Source: CAZBBB01 sp964490005
Lineage (GTDB): Bacteria; Planctomycetota; B15-G4
DNA length: 64,000 bases
Assembly (NCBI GenBank): GCA_964490005.1
Contig: CAZBBB010000001.1
Span: 38,769 to 102,768 of the forward strand
Direction: 5' to 3'
A model generated the notes under the pieces. It was not told the origin of the DNA. It worked only from the letters and a program-made list of their open reading frames with translations, and did not search any database. Every line of letters begins with the position of its first letter. Position 1 is the stretch's first letter. Positions 16,768 to 24,752 of this stretch are shown in pieces. Made by a program: the position numbers and the translations under genes.

Positions 16768-18785
16768 GGGGCCGGCGGCCGGCGCGGCGGTCGACGGCCC
16801 GCCTTGCCGCCCGGTCGAGGCCCCTGGCCCTTGCGGCGCGGATCGAGCAGCCCCTTCTCGTGCACGTAGCGGCCCAGTTCGTCGCCACGCCGGCGCGCGC
16901 GGGAGGCGAGCGCCGCCGCGGGCGGTTCGCCCGGGATCAGGCACTGCGGTCCGTCGCCGATGAGGTCGGCGCGGCCCGCCTCGCGCAGCGCCCGGTCGAC
17001 CTCGAACCAGTTCTCGGGCTTGAAGAACTGCATCAGCGCACGCTGCATCCGGCGCTCACCGAGCTTGCGCTGCACCGGCAGGGGCTGCAGCGTGTGGGGG
17101 TCGAGGCCCGTGTACCAGGCCGAGGTGGCGAGATCCATCGGGGCGGGGATGAAGTCCTGCACCTGGCGCGGCCGGTAGCCGGCCTGCTTGAGGAACAGCG
17201 CCAGTTCGATCATGTCGTGCAGGTCGCAGCCCGGGTGCCCGGCGATGAAGTAGGGCACGAGGTACTGCTCCTTGCCGGCTTGCCGGCTGGCGCGCTCGAA
17301 GCCTTCGGCGAATTCCTCGAAGCTCGCCTGGGGCGGCTTCTTCATCGCCTGCAGCACGCGCTCGCTGACGTGCTCGGGCGCCACCTTGAGATGCCCGCCG
17401 ACATGGTGTTCGGCCAGTTCGCGCAGGTACTCCGGCGAGCGCGCGGCGAGATCCATGCGCACTCCGGAGGCGATGAAGACGCGCTTGACGCCCGGCCGTT
17501 CGCGCGCGCCGCGCATCAGGTCGATGAGCGGCCCATGGTCGGTGCCGAGGTGCCGGCACACCGACGGGAAGATGCACGAAAGCCGTCGGCAGCGCGCCTC
17601 GGTCTGCGGCGAGCGGCAGCGCATCGCGTACATGTTGGCCGTCGGGCCGCCCAGATCGCTCACGTGCCCCTTGAACTCCGGGTCGGCCGCGAGCGCGTCG
17701 ACCTCGGCGAGCACCGAGGTCTTGCTGCGCGACTGGATCACGCGCCCCTGGTGCGTCGTGATCGAGCAGAACGAGCAGCCCGCGAAGCAGCCTCGCAGGA
17801 TCGTCACGCTGTCGCGGATCATCTCCTCGGCGGGCACCGCCTCGCGGTAGGAGGGATGGCGCCGGCGCGTGAACGGGCGGTCGTAGAGCGCGTCCATCTC
17901 GGCCTCGTCGAGCGGCATCGCGGGCGGGTTCTGCACGACGAGCCGGTCGCCGTGGGCCTGCACGAGCCGGCGCGCGTTGAAGGGGTTGCTCTCGCGGTGG
18001 ATCAGCCGCGTGGCGATCGAGAAGGCGACGACGTCGTCGCGCGTCTCCTCGAAGGACGGCAGCCGCACGGTCGCCGCATCGGGCCCGTCCTCGGCGCTCG
18101 CGTCGGGATCGGGCGTGCCCGCGGCGCACATGCTCCGCGCGAAGGGCGGCAGCGGCTCCGAGCGTCCCAGCAGGTAGCTCGTGCCGCGGATGTCGCGCAG
18201 CGCCTGCAGCCGCTCGCCCCGATCGAGGCGCCGCGCGATCTCGACGACGGCGCGCTCGCCCATGCCGAACACCAGCAGGTCGGCCTTGCTCGAGACGAGC
18301 ATCGAGGGACGCACGGTCTCCGACCAGTAGTCGTAGTGGGCCAGCCGGCGCAGGCTGGCCTCGACGCCGCCGGCGACGACGGGCACTCCCGGGGCCGCCT
18401 CGCGGCAGCGCTGCGCGTAGACGTTCGTGGCGCGGTCGGGCCGCGCCCCGGCGCGACCGCCGGGCGTGTAGGCGTCGTCGCTCCGCGGCAGGCGGCTCGC
18501 GGTGTAGTGGTTGATCATGCTGTCCATGTTCCCGGCCGAGATGCCCCAGAACAGGCGGGGCACGCCGAGCGCCAGGAAGGGCTGCACCGAGCGCCAGTCG
18601 GGCTGCGCCAGGATCGCCACCTTGAATCCCTGCGCTTCGAGCGTGCGCCCGACGAGCGCGGCGGCGAAGGACGGATGGTCGACGTAAGCGTCGCCCGAGA
18701 CGAGCACGACGTCGGGACGATCCCAGCCGCGGGCCGCGATCTCGGCCCGCGTCATCGGCAGCGGCGTGGCGGGCGGGCGGCTCAT
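16764..18785 (-). CDS. YgiQ-family radical SAM protein
   Basis: 673 aa, close to the YgiQ family length (about 640-740). The N-terminal UPF0313-type domain starts DVVLVSGDAYVDHPSF and holds GISAGNMDSMINHYT. The radical SAM cluster motif CxxxCxxC is in RGCFAGCSFCSI near the middle. A C-terminal QDFIPAPMDLATSAWYTG stretch is also family-typical. The function of the family is not established. The C-terminal 60 residues are basic and Pro/Gly-rich. The ATG at 18785 lies 35 bases after the rpmH stop, and the two may be co-transcribed. Confidence 0.92.
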   Translation of the reverse strand: MSRPPATPLPMTRAEIAARGWDRPDVVLVSGDAYVDHPSFAAALVGRTLEAQGFKVAILAQPDWRSVQPFLALGVPRLFWGISAGNMDSMINHYTASRLPRSDDAYTPGGRAGARPDRATNVYAQRCREAAPGVPVVAGGVEASLRRLAHYDYWSETVRPSMLVSSKADLLVFGMGERAVVEIARRLDRGERLQALRDIRGTSYLLGRSEPLPPFARSMCAAGTPDPDASAEDGPDAATVRLPSFEETRDDVVAFSIATRLIHRESNPFNARRLVQAHGDRLVVQNPPAMPLDEAEMDALYDRPFTRRRHPSYREAVPAEEMIRDSVTILRGCFAGCSFCSITTHQGRVIQSRSKTSVLAEVDALAADPEFKGHVSDLGGPTANMYAMRCRSPQTEARCRRLSCIFPSVCRHLGTDHGPLIDLMRGARERPGVKRVFIASGVRMDLAARSPEYLRELAEHHVGGHLKVAPEHVSERVLQAMKKPPQASFEEFAEGFERASRQAGKEQYLVPYFIAGHPGCDLHDMIELALFLKQAGYRPRQVQDFIPAPMDLATSAWYTGLDPHTLQPLPVQRKLGERRMQRALMQFFKPENWFEVDRALREAGRADLIGDGPQCLIPGEPPAAALASRARRRGDELGRYVHEKGLLDPRRKGQGPRPGGKAGRRPPRRPPAP

Positions 18786-18820
18786 CGCGAGCGCCCCGTC
18801 CGAGCGGGCCGGAGGTCCGC

Positions 18821-18955
18821 TCAGCGGCGGCCCAGGACGCGTCCCCGGCTGCGGCGGCGACGGATCACGTTGCGGCCGTTGGCGGTCTTCATGCGCGTCC
18901 GGAAGCCGGTCTTGCGGCCACGCTTGGTGTTGCTCTTGCGCACCTTGACGTGCAT
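18821..18955 (-). CDS. rpmH: Ribosomal protein L34
   Basis: 44 aa, the standard size of L34. The sequence begins MHVKVRKSNTKRGRKTG and continues with FRTRMKTANGRNVIRRRRSR, ending GRVLGRR, matching the conserved GFRxRMxTxxGRxVxxRRRxKGR pattern. It is a structural protein of the 50S subunit that binds 23S rRNA. In most bacteria rpmH sits beside rnpA and dnaA near oriC; here its neighbours are rluA-like and ygiQ-like genes instead. A -10 box overlaps the stop codon of the upstream gene, and a 36-base leader follows. A very short gene easily missed by automated length cut-offs. Confidence 0.93.
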   Translation of the reverse strand: MHVKVRKSNTKRGRKTGFRTRMKTANGRNVIRRRRSRGRVLGRR

Positions 18956-18991
18956 GGGGAACTCGATTCCGGGGGCGGGGGGCGATCGGGC

Positions 18992-18997
18992 ATTCTA
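18992..18997 (-). promoter_or_regulatory. rpmH promoter, -10 box
   Basis: TAGAAT, with TTGCGA at 19016-19021 as a -35 and an 18-base spacer. The TAG of the box is also the stop codon of the rluA-like gene. It is the best-formed promoter in the window. Confidence 0.55.
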
Positions 18998-19930
18998 GGC
19001 GAGCGGTCGCTGCCGTCGCAACTGCGCGAGCAGGACCGACAGGTCCTCGGGCAGGGGCGCCGTGACGCGCAGCGGCCCGCGCTTGAACTCGACGGCGTGC
19101 AGCGCCGGGCGCTGCAGGAGCGGACGCTCCGGGCGGCCGCGCTTGGGGCGGTAGTCGAGCTTGATCTGGCTCAGCAGCAGCCGGTCGTCCTCGCCGTACA
19201 GCTTGTCGCACAGGGCCGGGACGCCGAGCGCGCCGAGGTGCGCGCGCACCTGGTGGCTGCGCCCGCCCTCCTCGCACCACAGCCGCAGGACGAGAAACCC
19301 GCGCAGGGCCTCCTGCAGGCGCCAGCAGGTGGCGGCCGGTTCGCCGTGATCGGGATCGGGCACCAGGCGCGCGTCGCTCTTGCGCGCCTTGCCGAGCGGG
19401 ACGTCGATGCGTCCTTCGCTCCCGTCGAGGGCGCCGCGCACGATGGCGAGGTACTCCACGCGCGCCCGGCCGACGCGGAAGTCGCCCTCGAGGGCCTCGC
19501 CGGCCTCCTTGCCCCGCGCGGCCACGACGAGCCCCGAGGTGTCCTTGTCGAGCCGGTGGGGCGCGCGCAGGCCGGTGCGCCCCTCTCCGAGCGTGCCCAG
19601 CGCCGAGGCGCCGGGCCGGCGCCCTTCGGCGAAGGGCAGCCCGCTGGGCTTGTCGGCGACGAGCAACTCGTCGTCCTCGTGCAGGATCGTCACGGGGCGC
19701 CGCCGGCGACTCTCGAGCTGATCGACGGGCCGCGTGAGCTGCACCTGGTCGCCCAGGCGCAGCGTCGCGCCCGAGCGCTGCGCCACGCCGTTGAGCAGCA
19801 CGTGCCCCTCGCGCAGCGCGCTCATCAGCAGCCGGTGGTCGAAGGGGCCGGCGCAGGCCTCCAGGAAATCGAGCAGCGAGAGGCCCTTGTGCTCGCGTCC
19901 GACCTCGTAGACCTGTTCGTTGTCGTCCAT
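18995..19930 (-). CDS. RluA-family pseudouridine synthase
   Basis: 311 aa. An N-terminal S4-like RNA-binding segment (about residues 15-75, DHRLLMSALREGHVLLNG) is followed by the catalytic domain. The catalytic motif is PHRLDKDTSGLVV near residue 125, with the active Asp in LDKDTSG. GGRSHQVRAHLGALG near residue 225 corresponds to the RTHQIRVH motif of the family. It converts uridine to pseudouridine in 23S rRNA or tRNA; the exact site cannot be told. The ATG at 19930 gives a normal N-terminus. The stop codon lies inside the rpmH promoter. Confidence 0.92.
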   Translation of the reverse strand: MDDNEQVYEVGREHKGLSLLDFLEACAGPFDHRLLMSALREGHVLLNGVAQRSGATLRLGDQVQLTRPVDQLESRRRRPVTILHEDDELLVADKPSGLPFAEGRRPGASALGTLGEGRTGLRAPHRLDKDTSGLVVAARGKEAGEALEGDFRVGRARVEYLAIVRGALDGSEGRIDVPLGKARKSDARLVPDPDHGEPAATCWRLQEALRGFLVLRLWCEEGGRSHQVRAHLGALGVPALCDKLYGEDDRLLLSQIKLDYRPKRGRPERPLLQRPALHAVEFKRGPLRVTAPLPEDLSVLLAQLRRQRPLA

Positions 19931-19986
19931 GACTCGGCCGCGCCGCCGAGTCTACCCGGGTGCCGTCGCGCGCCTCCAGCGCGCGC

Positions 19987-21774
19987 TCAGAGCACGTCGA
20001 AGCGCACGAGGTTGCTCGCGCGCAGCGCGTCGGTCCGGACGAGCGCCTGCAGGTACAGGCGCAGACCGGAGAGCGCCGGATCGGCCGGCACCGTCCCGGC
20101 GAAGGACACGTTGCCCGCGCCGTCGAGTCCGAGCGGCAGCAGCAGACTCGGCGCGACGAGCAGCGGCTGGCCGGAGGGCAGCGGCAGCTGGGTCGTCGCC
20201 GTCGAGAGCACCAGCCAGGCCACGGACGCGCCCGTCGGGCCGTCGAAGCTGAGCGTCACGGCGCCGCCCGGCGGGGCCGGGTCGGGCAGCAGGTCCAGCG
20301 CGGCACCCCAGGCGACCGGCACCAGCGTCACGTCGATCGCGCCCCAGGCGGGCAGGTCGTGCAGCAGCGCCCCGTCGAAGGGGGCGCTGTCCTGTCCCGG
20401 CGAGAGGCCGCCGCCGGGACCGGTCACGAGGTAGCCGGAGGTCGAGGCCCAGCGCAGCCGCGAGGTCTGGCCGTCGGCCGTGTTCGCGATCCAGCGCGGG
20501 GGCAGCGGCAGTTCGGCGGACGCGCCCGCGATCGTGAGCTGCTCGACGTTCGTCAGGTCGAGCACGCGTCCCAGGCCGGCGTCGCGCTCGCCCGCCACCC
20601 ACGAGAACTGGCCGAAGCCGCGCTGGCGGACCGCCGTCCACGACACGACCGAGTCGCGGTCGACGAGCGCGCGGAAGTTCGCCGGGCGGCGCTGCGCCGT
20701 CACGCCCGCGAGGAAGGCGAACAGCTCGGCCTCGTCGAGCACCGCCCAACTGTGCGTGGCCGGCGCGCCCGTCTGCGGGTGCACGGTACCCGTCACGGGG
20801 CGCTGCACGAGGAGTCCGCCCGCGCCGAGCAGCTGCGAGGCGAGCACGCCGCTCTGCGCGGGCAGATAGGTGATCGAGTCGCCGAGATCCCACGTGAGGT
20901 ACGTGGGCGTGGCGTGCAGGTTGACCGCCATCGACGACGCGCCCGCGAGCGCGCCGGGCGTCGGCGGGTAGCTGAAGGGGTCGAAGTGCAGCGTGCTGCT
21001 GCGCTGGTAGTTCCACGGCGCGAACACGGGCGCCGCGCCGAAGTTCCACGGGTTGTGCATCCACGGCTGCACGGCGGGTTCGAGCAGCCAGGTCTGCATC
21101 CAGTCGAAAGAGCCGGCGACGAGGCCCAGCCCGGCGATCATCAGGCCGTCCGGGTCGCGGTGGCGCGCCGCGAAATTGGCGACGGCGCCCGCGCCCATCG
21201 AGAAGCCGACCATGTGGATGCGGTCGGGATCGATGGGGAAGCGCGCCCTCATCCAGGCGATCGCGGCCTCGACGTTGGTCTGCGTGGGCGGCGTGCCGAA
21301 CAGCTTGTCGTCGATGCCGGTGACCGAGAGGTAGGCCCAGCCGTGGGCGGCGCAGAACTCGTCGAGCGCGGTCTGCAGCGAGACGCTGTTCGCGGAGGAG
21401 CCGAAGCCGTGCCACGCCACGAGCAGCGGCACGAGCTGCCCCGGCGCGAGCGCACCCGACGGCGCCTGGTACTGGATGTGCTCCGCCATGCCGGTGCCCG
21501 TGACGCCGGCGGGCAGCACCGTCGACACGGGCGCGACGGGCGAGGAGTGCGCGCTCATGCCGGCGGGGAGGTCGCGCGGCGCCGGCCGCACGTCGATGCG
21601 GTCGGCGTAGAGCATCGTCGAGCGCGAGGCGTTCGGCGCCAGGGCGGGCAGCGCGCCGGGCAGCAGGCTGGCAGGCTGCGCCGGGAGCTGCGGCTTCTGC
21701 ACCTGGCCGTGCGCCCCGGCGGCGAGGCCCGCGAGCAGCAGCGCGATCGTCAGCGGCAGCGGGGCGGAGCGCAT
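19987..21774 (-). CDS. Secreted alpha/beta-hydrolase (esterase/PHB depolymerase-like) with C-terminal module
   Basis: 595 aa. The signal peptide (about residues 1-23) ends AHG-Q. The alpha/beta-hydrolase domain has LVAWHGFGSSANS, the nucleophile elbow GFSMGAG, a probable acid in TWDLGDSIT, and a candidate His in ATHSWAVLDEAE. This resembles LpqC/PHB-depolymerase-type esterases. The last 100 or so residues form a beta module ending LYLQALVRTDALRASNLV, shared with the proteins encoded at 24753 and 54458. It is a clear paralogue of the esterase at 24753, and the block DPDGLMIAGL is identical. It is probably outer-membrane or extracellular; the substrate is unknown. Confidence 0.85.
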   Translation of the reverse strand: MRSAPLPLTIALLLAGLAAGAHGQVQKPQLPAQPASLLPGALPALAPNASRSTMLYADRIDVRPAPRDLPAGMSAHSSPVAPVSTVLPAGVTGTGMAEHIQYQAPSGALAPGQLVPLLVAWHGFGSSANSVSLQTALDEFCAAHGWAYLSVTGIDDKLFGTPPTQTNVEAAIAWMRARFPIDPDRIHMVGFSMGAGAVANFAARHRDPDGLMIAGLGLVAGSFDWMQTWLLEPAVQPWMHNPWNFGAAPVFAPWNYQRSSTLHFDPFSYPPTPGALAGASSMAVNLHATPTYLTWDLGDSITYLPAQSGVLASQLLGAGGLLVQRPVTGTVHPQTGAPATHSWAVLDEAELFAFLAGVTAQRRPANFRALVDRDSVVSWTAVRQRGFGQFSWVAGERDAGLGRVLDLTNVEQLTIAGASAELPLPPRWIANTADGQTSRLRWASTSGYLVTGPGGGLSPGQDSAPFDGALLHDLPAWGAIDVTLVPVAWGAALDLLPDPAPPGGAVTLSFDGPTGASVAWLVLSTATTQLPLPSGQPLLVAPSLLLPLGLDGAGNVSFAGTVPADPALSGLRLYLQALVRTDALRASNLVRFDVL

Positions 21775-21825
21775 CGCCGATCCATCGGCGCGCGGCCCGC
21801 TGCGCCTTGAGGGCCGGGCCGCCGC

Positions 21826-22992
21826 TCAGCCGTCGCCGGGTGCGTCGGTCAGGCGCGCGATGGCGTCCTGCAGTCCGAGCCCGTCCTCGGGGTGGAGCGC
21901 GAGCACCGCGCGGTAGAGCTCGAGGGCCTCGGCGCGTTCGCCGGCCGTGCCGTCCTTCTCCAGCAGCCGCGCGAGCTCGAAACGCGCGCGGGCCGTGTCC
22001 TGCGTCGAGCGCGCCTGCGCGACGGCGAGACGCAACTCCTCGAGCGCCTCGCGGCGCTTTCCGACGCGCGCCAGCGCGACGCCGAGATTGATGCGCGCCG
22101 GCACGAAGTCGGTCTCGACCTGCGTCGCGCGGCGAAAGTACTCGATGGCCTCCTCGAAGCGCCGCTGCTCGGCGCGCACGAAGCCAAGGTTGTACAGGGC
22201 GCGGCCGTGCTCGGGCCGACGCTCGAGCACGTGCGCGAGCGCGCCCTCGGCGTGCGCGAGCAGGCGCGGATCGCCGCCCCGATGGCTGTAGAGGTCGAGG
22301 AAGGCGCGCGCCGCGCCGTCGGCGGCGTCGACGTCCTCGGGATCGGCCGCCAGCCGCGCCCGGAAGCTGGAGAGATAGGCGTGGGCCTGCTGCAGCTCCT
22401 GGCCCAGCTCGCGCTGCGCACGCGCCTCGGCGGCGCCCGCCGCCCCGCGGGCCGCGGCGACCTGCGCGAGGCCGAAGTGCGCCTCGGCCGCCTGCGCGCC
22501 GTAGGGGTCGACGGTGAGGTAGTCGCGAAAGGCCCGCTGCGCCGTCGCGTCCTCGTTGCGCAGCAGCGCCAGCCGCCCGCTCGCGAGCAGCAGGGCCGGG
22601 TCGTCGGGGACGAGCGCGCGCGCACGCTCGAACTGCGCCGCGGCCTCGTCCAGCGCGCCGGTGTCGAGCAGCATCAGGCCGAGACGCAGGCGCGCGTTGC
22701 CGTTGCCCGGGTGGGCCGCGATCTCGGCGCGCCACGCGGCCAGGGCCTCCTCCGTGCGGCCGAGATCCTGCAGCGCCAGCGCGCGGTAGTGCAGGGCGCC
22801 CTCGGGCAGCGCGCCCCGCCGCTCGGCCTGCGCCAGGCTGTCGAGCGCCGCCTGCGCATCGCCGGCCGCCAGCGCCGCGGCCAGTTCCGGCAGGCCGGCG
22901 AGGGCCGACTGGGGGTCGAAGGGGCGGGCGTCGGGTCCGCAGGCCGCGGCGACGCCGAGCAGCAGCACGAGAGCGCCGGAGCGTGGGCTCAT
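21826..22992 (-). CDS. Exported TPR protein paired with a CRTAC1-type protein
   Basis: 388 aa. The N-terminal hydrophobic segment ends in a Cys (VAAAC), so a lipoprotein is possible though the lipobox is weak. At least seven TPR-like repeats follow, for example ALHYRALALQDLGRTEEALA, then a clear unit ALYNLGFVRAEQRRFEEAIE, and ARINLGVALARVGKRREALE. TPRs bind other proteins. The ATG at 22992 overlaps the stop of the CRTAC1-like gene (ATGA), and such pairs are frequent in Planctomycetota. The role is a protein-protein scaffold at the envelope; the partner is probably the upstream gene product. Confidence 0.85.
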   Translation of the reverse strand: MSPRSGALVLLLGVAAACGPDARPFDPQSALAGLPELAAALAAGDAQAALDSLAQAERRGALPEGALHYRALALQDLGRTEEALAAWRAEIAAHPGNGNARLRLGLMLLDTGALDEAAAQFERARALVPDDPALLLASGRLALLRNEDATAQRAFRDYLTVDPYGAQAAEAHFGLAQVAAARGAAGAAEARAQRELGQELQQAHAYLSSFRARLAADPEDVDAADGAARAFLDLYSHRGGDPRLLAHAEGALAHVLERRPEHGRALYNLGFVRAEQRRFEEAIEYFRRATQVETDFVPARINLGVALARVGKRREALEELRLAVAQARSTQDTARARFELARLLEKDGTAGERAEALELYRAVLALHPEDGLGLQDAIARLTDAPGDG

Positions 22993-24704
22993 GGAGTGCG
23001 GACCGGACCGAGGGGGACGCGGCGGACGATGCCCTGCCCGCGGCGGATCGTGAGGTGCCAGCCGCCCATCATCGCCGCCGCGTCGAGGACTTCCAGTTCG
23101 CCGCCGGGCCAGCGCACCGTCGCCGCCGTCACCGGACGCGGCAGCGCGAGGTGCAGGCGCGGGTCGGAGCGGCTCTGGAAGCCGCCGCCCGAGAGCACGG
23201 GCAGCGTCGACGTGCCCTCGGCATCCGACACGCTCAGCGTGGCGCCGATCACCGGGCGTACGTCCTGCAGCGTGACCAGCAGCGCGCGCGCCGGGTCGTC
23301 GGCGCGGTTGAGGTACAGCCGCGGCGCGCCGTCGAGCGTCAAGGTGATCAGGTCCAGATCCCCGTCGTCGTCGAGGTCGCCGCGCAGCGACGTGCGCCCG
23401 CGAAGCGGCGTGGGGTCGGGGAACGGGACTTCCTCGAAGCGCGCACCCGGCTGGCCGAGGAACAACTGCTGGCGCTGCGCGTAGCTCGAGCCCGTGTCGG
23501 GCAGGTCGGCCTGCGGGTAGACGTGGCCGTTGGCGACGTACAGATCGAGCAGGCCGTCGAGATCGAAGTCGGCCAGGTGCACGCCCCAACCCAGCATCGG
23601 TCGGCTGGCCGCCGCGAGACCGGCGGCCGTCGCGACGTCGCGGAACAGCAGCCCGCCGTCGTTGCGGTACAGCGCGTTGCTCTCGTCGGAGAAGTTCGTG
23701 ACGACGAGGTCGAGGTCGCCGTCCCGGTCGACGTCGCCGGCGTCGACGCCCATCCCGGCCTGCGCGCGGCCCGCGAGATCGACCGAGGCGCCGGACGGCC
23801 CGCTCAGGTCCTGAAACACGCCGTCGCCGCGATTGCGGAAGAGGAAGTTGGGCACGGAGTCGTTCGCGACGTACAGGTCGACGTGTCCGTCTCCGTCGAG
23901 GTCGGAGAAGAGCAGGCCGAGGCCGAAGGACGGGGGCGCGTCGGCGAGGCCGGCGCGTCGCGTCGCCGGCACGAACCACGGCGCCTCGCCGAGGCCGGCG
24001 AGGTACACGTCGGGTTGCGGCGGCAGCCCGTGCGGGCCGCACATCACGGGGTGCCCCTTGAAGCGGCAGGGCAGCGCGCCTACCCGATCGAGCGGCGGAT
24101 CGGCCGGGTCGATGCTCAGGTAGCGCACGAGATAGGCGTCGAGCCGGCCGTCGCCGTCGGCGTCCGCGAGGCCCACGCTGGTCGTCCAGTCGAGCGCCGA
24201 GTCGCGGCCCGGCACGGCGTGCTTCTCGAACACGGGCCGGTCGAGGCCGTCGCGCCGCGCGAGGAACAGCGCGTCCTCGACGAGGCCGCCGACGAGCAGG
24301 TCGTCGCGGCCGTCGCCGTCGACGTCGCCGACGGCGATGCCGGTGGGCCAACCCGCCTGCCGCAGCCCGGTCGGGTACGCCGCGCGCGCGAAACGCGGCA
24401 CGCCGTCGACCACGCCTTCGTGGATCATCAGCAGGTGCTCGACCTCGGCGCCGGCGAGCAGCGCGGCGCGCGTCGAGCCCTGCACGAGCAGCAGGTCGAG
24501 GTCGCCGTCGTCATCGACGTCCAGCAGGGCCGCGCCGTTGCCGTTCACGGTGAGGATCGTGTCCTTCAGGCCCGGCTCGCCGCAGGTGAGCACGAGGTCG
24601 GCCAGCCCCGCGGCGGCACTGCGCTCCTCGAACAGCGGGACGGTCGGCTCAGCGCATGCGGCCAGCGTGACGGCGAGCAGCGCGGCCAGGCGAAGGACAT
24701 CCAT
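22989..24704 (-). CDS. CRTAC1-family FG-GAP/VCBS protein with ASPIC/UnbV domain
   Basis: 571 aa lipoprotein candidate: the ATG at 24704 is followed by a hydrophobic core and the lipobox LAAC. Repeated calcium-binding FG-GAP/VCBS blades follow, each with a DxDxDGxxD-type loop such as LLDVDDDGDLDLLLVQG, DVDGDGRDDLLVGG and LADFDLDGLLDLYVANG, predicting a beta-propeller. The C-terminal 90 residues (ATVRWPGGELEVLD) are the ASPIC/UnbV domain. A TATCTT box ends 8 bases before the start. It is translationally coupled to the TPR gene. Related proteins are secreted or surface-attached; the ligand is unknown. Confidence 0.88.
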   Translation of the reverse strand: MDVLRLAALLAVTLAACAEPTVPLFEERSAAAGLADLVLTCGEPGLKDTILTVNGNGAALLDVDDDGDLDLLLVQGSTRAALLAGAEVEHLLMIHEGVVDGVPRFARAAYPTGLRQAGWPTGIAVGDVDGDGRDDLLVGGLVEDALFLARRDGLDRPVFEKHAVPGRDSALDWTTSVGLADADGDGRLDAYLVRYLSIDPADPPLDRVGALPCRFKGHPVMCGPHGLPPQPDVYLAGLGEAPWFVPATRRAGLADAPPSFGLGLLFSDLDGDGHVDLYVANDSVPNFLFRNRGDGVFQDLSGPSGASVDLAGRAQAGMGVDAGDVDRDGDLDLVVTNFSDESNALYRNDGGLLFRDVATAAGLAAASRPMLGWGVHLADFDLDGLLDLYVANGHVYPQADLPDTGSSYAQRQQLFLGQPGARFEEVPFPDPTPLRGRTSLRGDLDDDGDLDLITLTLDGAPRLYLNRADDPARALLVTLQDVRPVIGATLSVSDAEGTSTLPVLSGGGFQSRSDPRLHLALPRPVTAATVRWPGGELEVLDAAAMMGGWHLTIRRGQGIVRRVPLGPVRTP

Positions 24705-24712
24705 GCCGGCCG

Positions 24713-24718
24713 AAGATA
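24713..24718 (-). promoter_or_regulatory. -10-like box 8 bases before the start at 24704
   Basis: TATCTT on the minus strand ends 8 bases before the ATG, so the mRNA would be leaderless or nearly so. Confidence 0.4.
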
Positions 24719-24752
24719 CGGAGCGGCGCCGCCGGCGGTCCATCGCCGTCGG

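Noticed and set aside
18956..18994. Possible oriC next to rpmH
   Set aside because: No DnaA box, no AT-rich stretch, and no dnaA or rnpA neighbour.
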